Assembly (NCBI RefSeq): GCF_003589595.1
Contig: NW_020654080.1
Coordinates: 3,250,090 to 3,314,089 of the forward strand
Direction of reading: 5' to 3'
From: Hyposmocoma kahamanoa
Taxonomy: Eukaryota > Arthropoda > Insecta > Lepidoptera > Cosmopterigidae
DNA: 64,000 nucleotides
In this document: positions 63,515 to 64,000 of the stretch, one piece after another
Numbering within the stretch: position 1 is the first letter of the stretch
Layout: each line of letters opens with the position of its first letter
Translations under genes and position numbers: made by a program
The notes under the pieces: model-generated
Databases searched by the model: none
What the model was told of the DNA's origin: nothing
What the model saw: only the letters and a program-made list of their open reading frames with translations

Positions 63515-63780
63515 TTTCTTATGATACCAAATGGCGAGACAAACAATGTAGTAAGCGACACACCTGTTCATAACGATTGCAAAGCCACTCAGAGCTTCGA
63601 ATCGAAAAGATCTCAGGAACACTGCCACTGCGCCTGTCACCGTGAGACATAAGTTGACAAGTCCCATGTGCCTGTAATTTCACCCTTCAAAACCGACCTG
63701 TTAAACGGTAGAAATAGGTAAGATGGCAGTATTACCTTGGACGAGCTTTTTCACAAAGAGCTCTACTGCTATAGTTGATT
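63515..63780 (+). repeat. Family A repeat, near full
   Basis: ATACCAAATGGCGAGACAAA, TTCATAACGATTGCAAAGCC, CACCGTGAGACATAAGTTGA, CCTTGGACGAGCTTTTTCAC and AAGAGCTCTACTGCTATA. Confidence 0.8.
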
Positions 63781-63825
63781 CTGGTCAAGTAAACTATTTT
63801 GTTGTGATTTGGTGTAAATGATCAA

Positions 63826-64000
63826 CTGCCTCCGTGGCTGAACGGTTACCATGCTGGACACGCAGAGGTCTCGGGTTCGATTCCCGGGCCGGGAGAAATA
63901 TTTGTATGGCCAACATTTATTTCTCTCGTGAGTTTGTAGTTGTCTTTGTGTGTGTCCATGGCACCCGCGATACAGGGTTTCCCTAGTACGGGGCTATGAG
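63826..64000 (+). repeat. SINE family B, cut by window end
   Basis: Head CTCCGTGGCTGAACGGTTAC with CATGCTGGACACGCAGAGGT and B-box GGGTTCGATTCC; body TTTATTTCTCTCGTGAGTTT; tail TCCATGGCACCCGCGATACA. Looks the most intact of the family here. The tRNA-like head is a SINE promoter, not a tRNA gene. Confidence 0.8.

Noticed and set aside
63826..63900. Possible tRNA gene at the window end
   Set aside because: Same head and body as the SINE B copies at 909 and 6745.

Overview
The window looks like nuclear DNA of an insect, most likely a moth or butterfly. This is inferred from an AT-rich background, short to medium GT-AG introns with compact GC-richer exons, and dense small transposable elements of lepidopteran type: tRNA-headed SINEs, TIR elements with TA or TAA target sites, a maT-like mariner, Helitron-like ends and many LINE 3' tails. 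There are no bacterial-type operons, ribosomal RNAs or CRISPR arrays. A run of 10 N lies at 13908-13917, so this is a scaffold.

Layout. 1-25.5 kb holds no host gene that I can support. It is a patchwork of repeats: a dispersed repeat called family A here, three SINE families (B, C and F), LINE 3' ends, several hairpin or TIR elements, an inverted pair of mariner fragments (16.7-17.75 kb), a GT/GC microsatellite (20.43 kb) and a 2.6 kb element with THAP-domain exons (20.68-23.28 kb). 25531-42146 (+) holds eleven exons of the DEAH-box splicing helicase DHX38/Prp16. Their phases join into 659 uninterrupted codons, from the start methionine to just past the DEAH motif. The introns contain a 1.1 kb TA-flanked TIR element with a DUF4817-like reading frame, an RNase H-bearing LINE, a second THAP element, LINE and SINE fragments and a complete maT-like mariner. 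The rest of the helicase (motif III onward, roughly 570 residues by comparison with human DHX38) is not visible in the remaining 21.8 kb.

55266-46368 (-) holds a four-exon gene with a TATA box and a poly(A) signal. It encodes a diverged LRAT/HRASLS-like (NlpC/P60 superfamily) protein of about 240 residues. Two of the three catalytic positions appear replaced, which suggests a pseudoenzyme. Its TGA stop is followed by 27 further in-frame codons before a TAA, and the poly(A) signal lies just beyond. 55.4-64 kb is again repeat-rich: a reverse-transcriptase LINE relic, a PIF/Harbinger transposase fragment, a Helitron-like element interrupted by family A repeats, and more SINEs.

The two host genes are convergent. 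DHX38 drives the second transesterification step of pre-mRNA splicing. The LRAT-like protein has no known functional tie to it. The most notable points are the missing 3' half of DHX38 next to an antisense gene, the inactive-looking LRAT protein with possible stop readthrough, and the paired THAP elements, where comparing copies reveals nested insertions.
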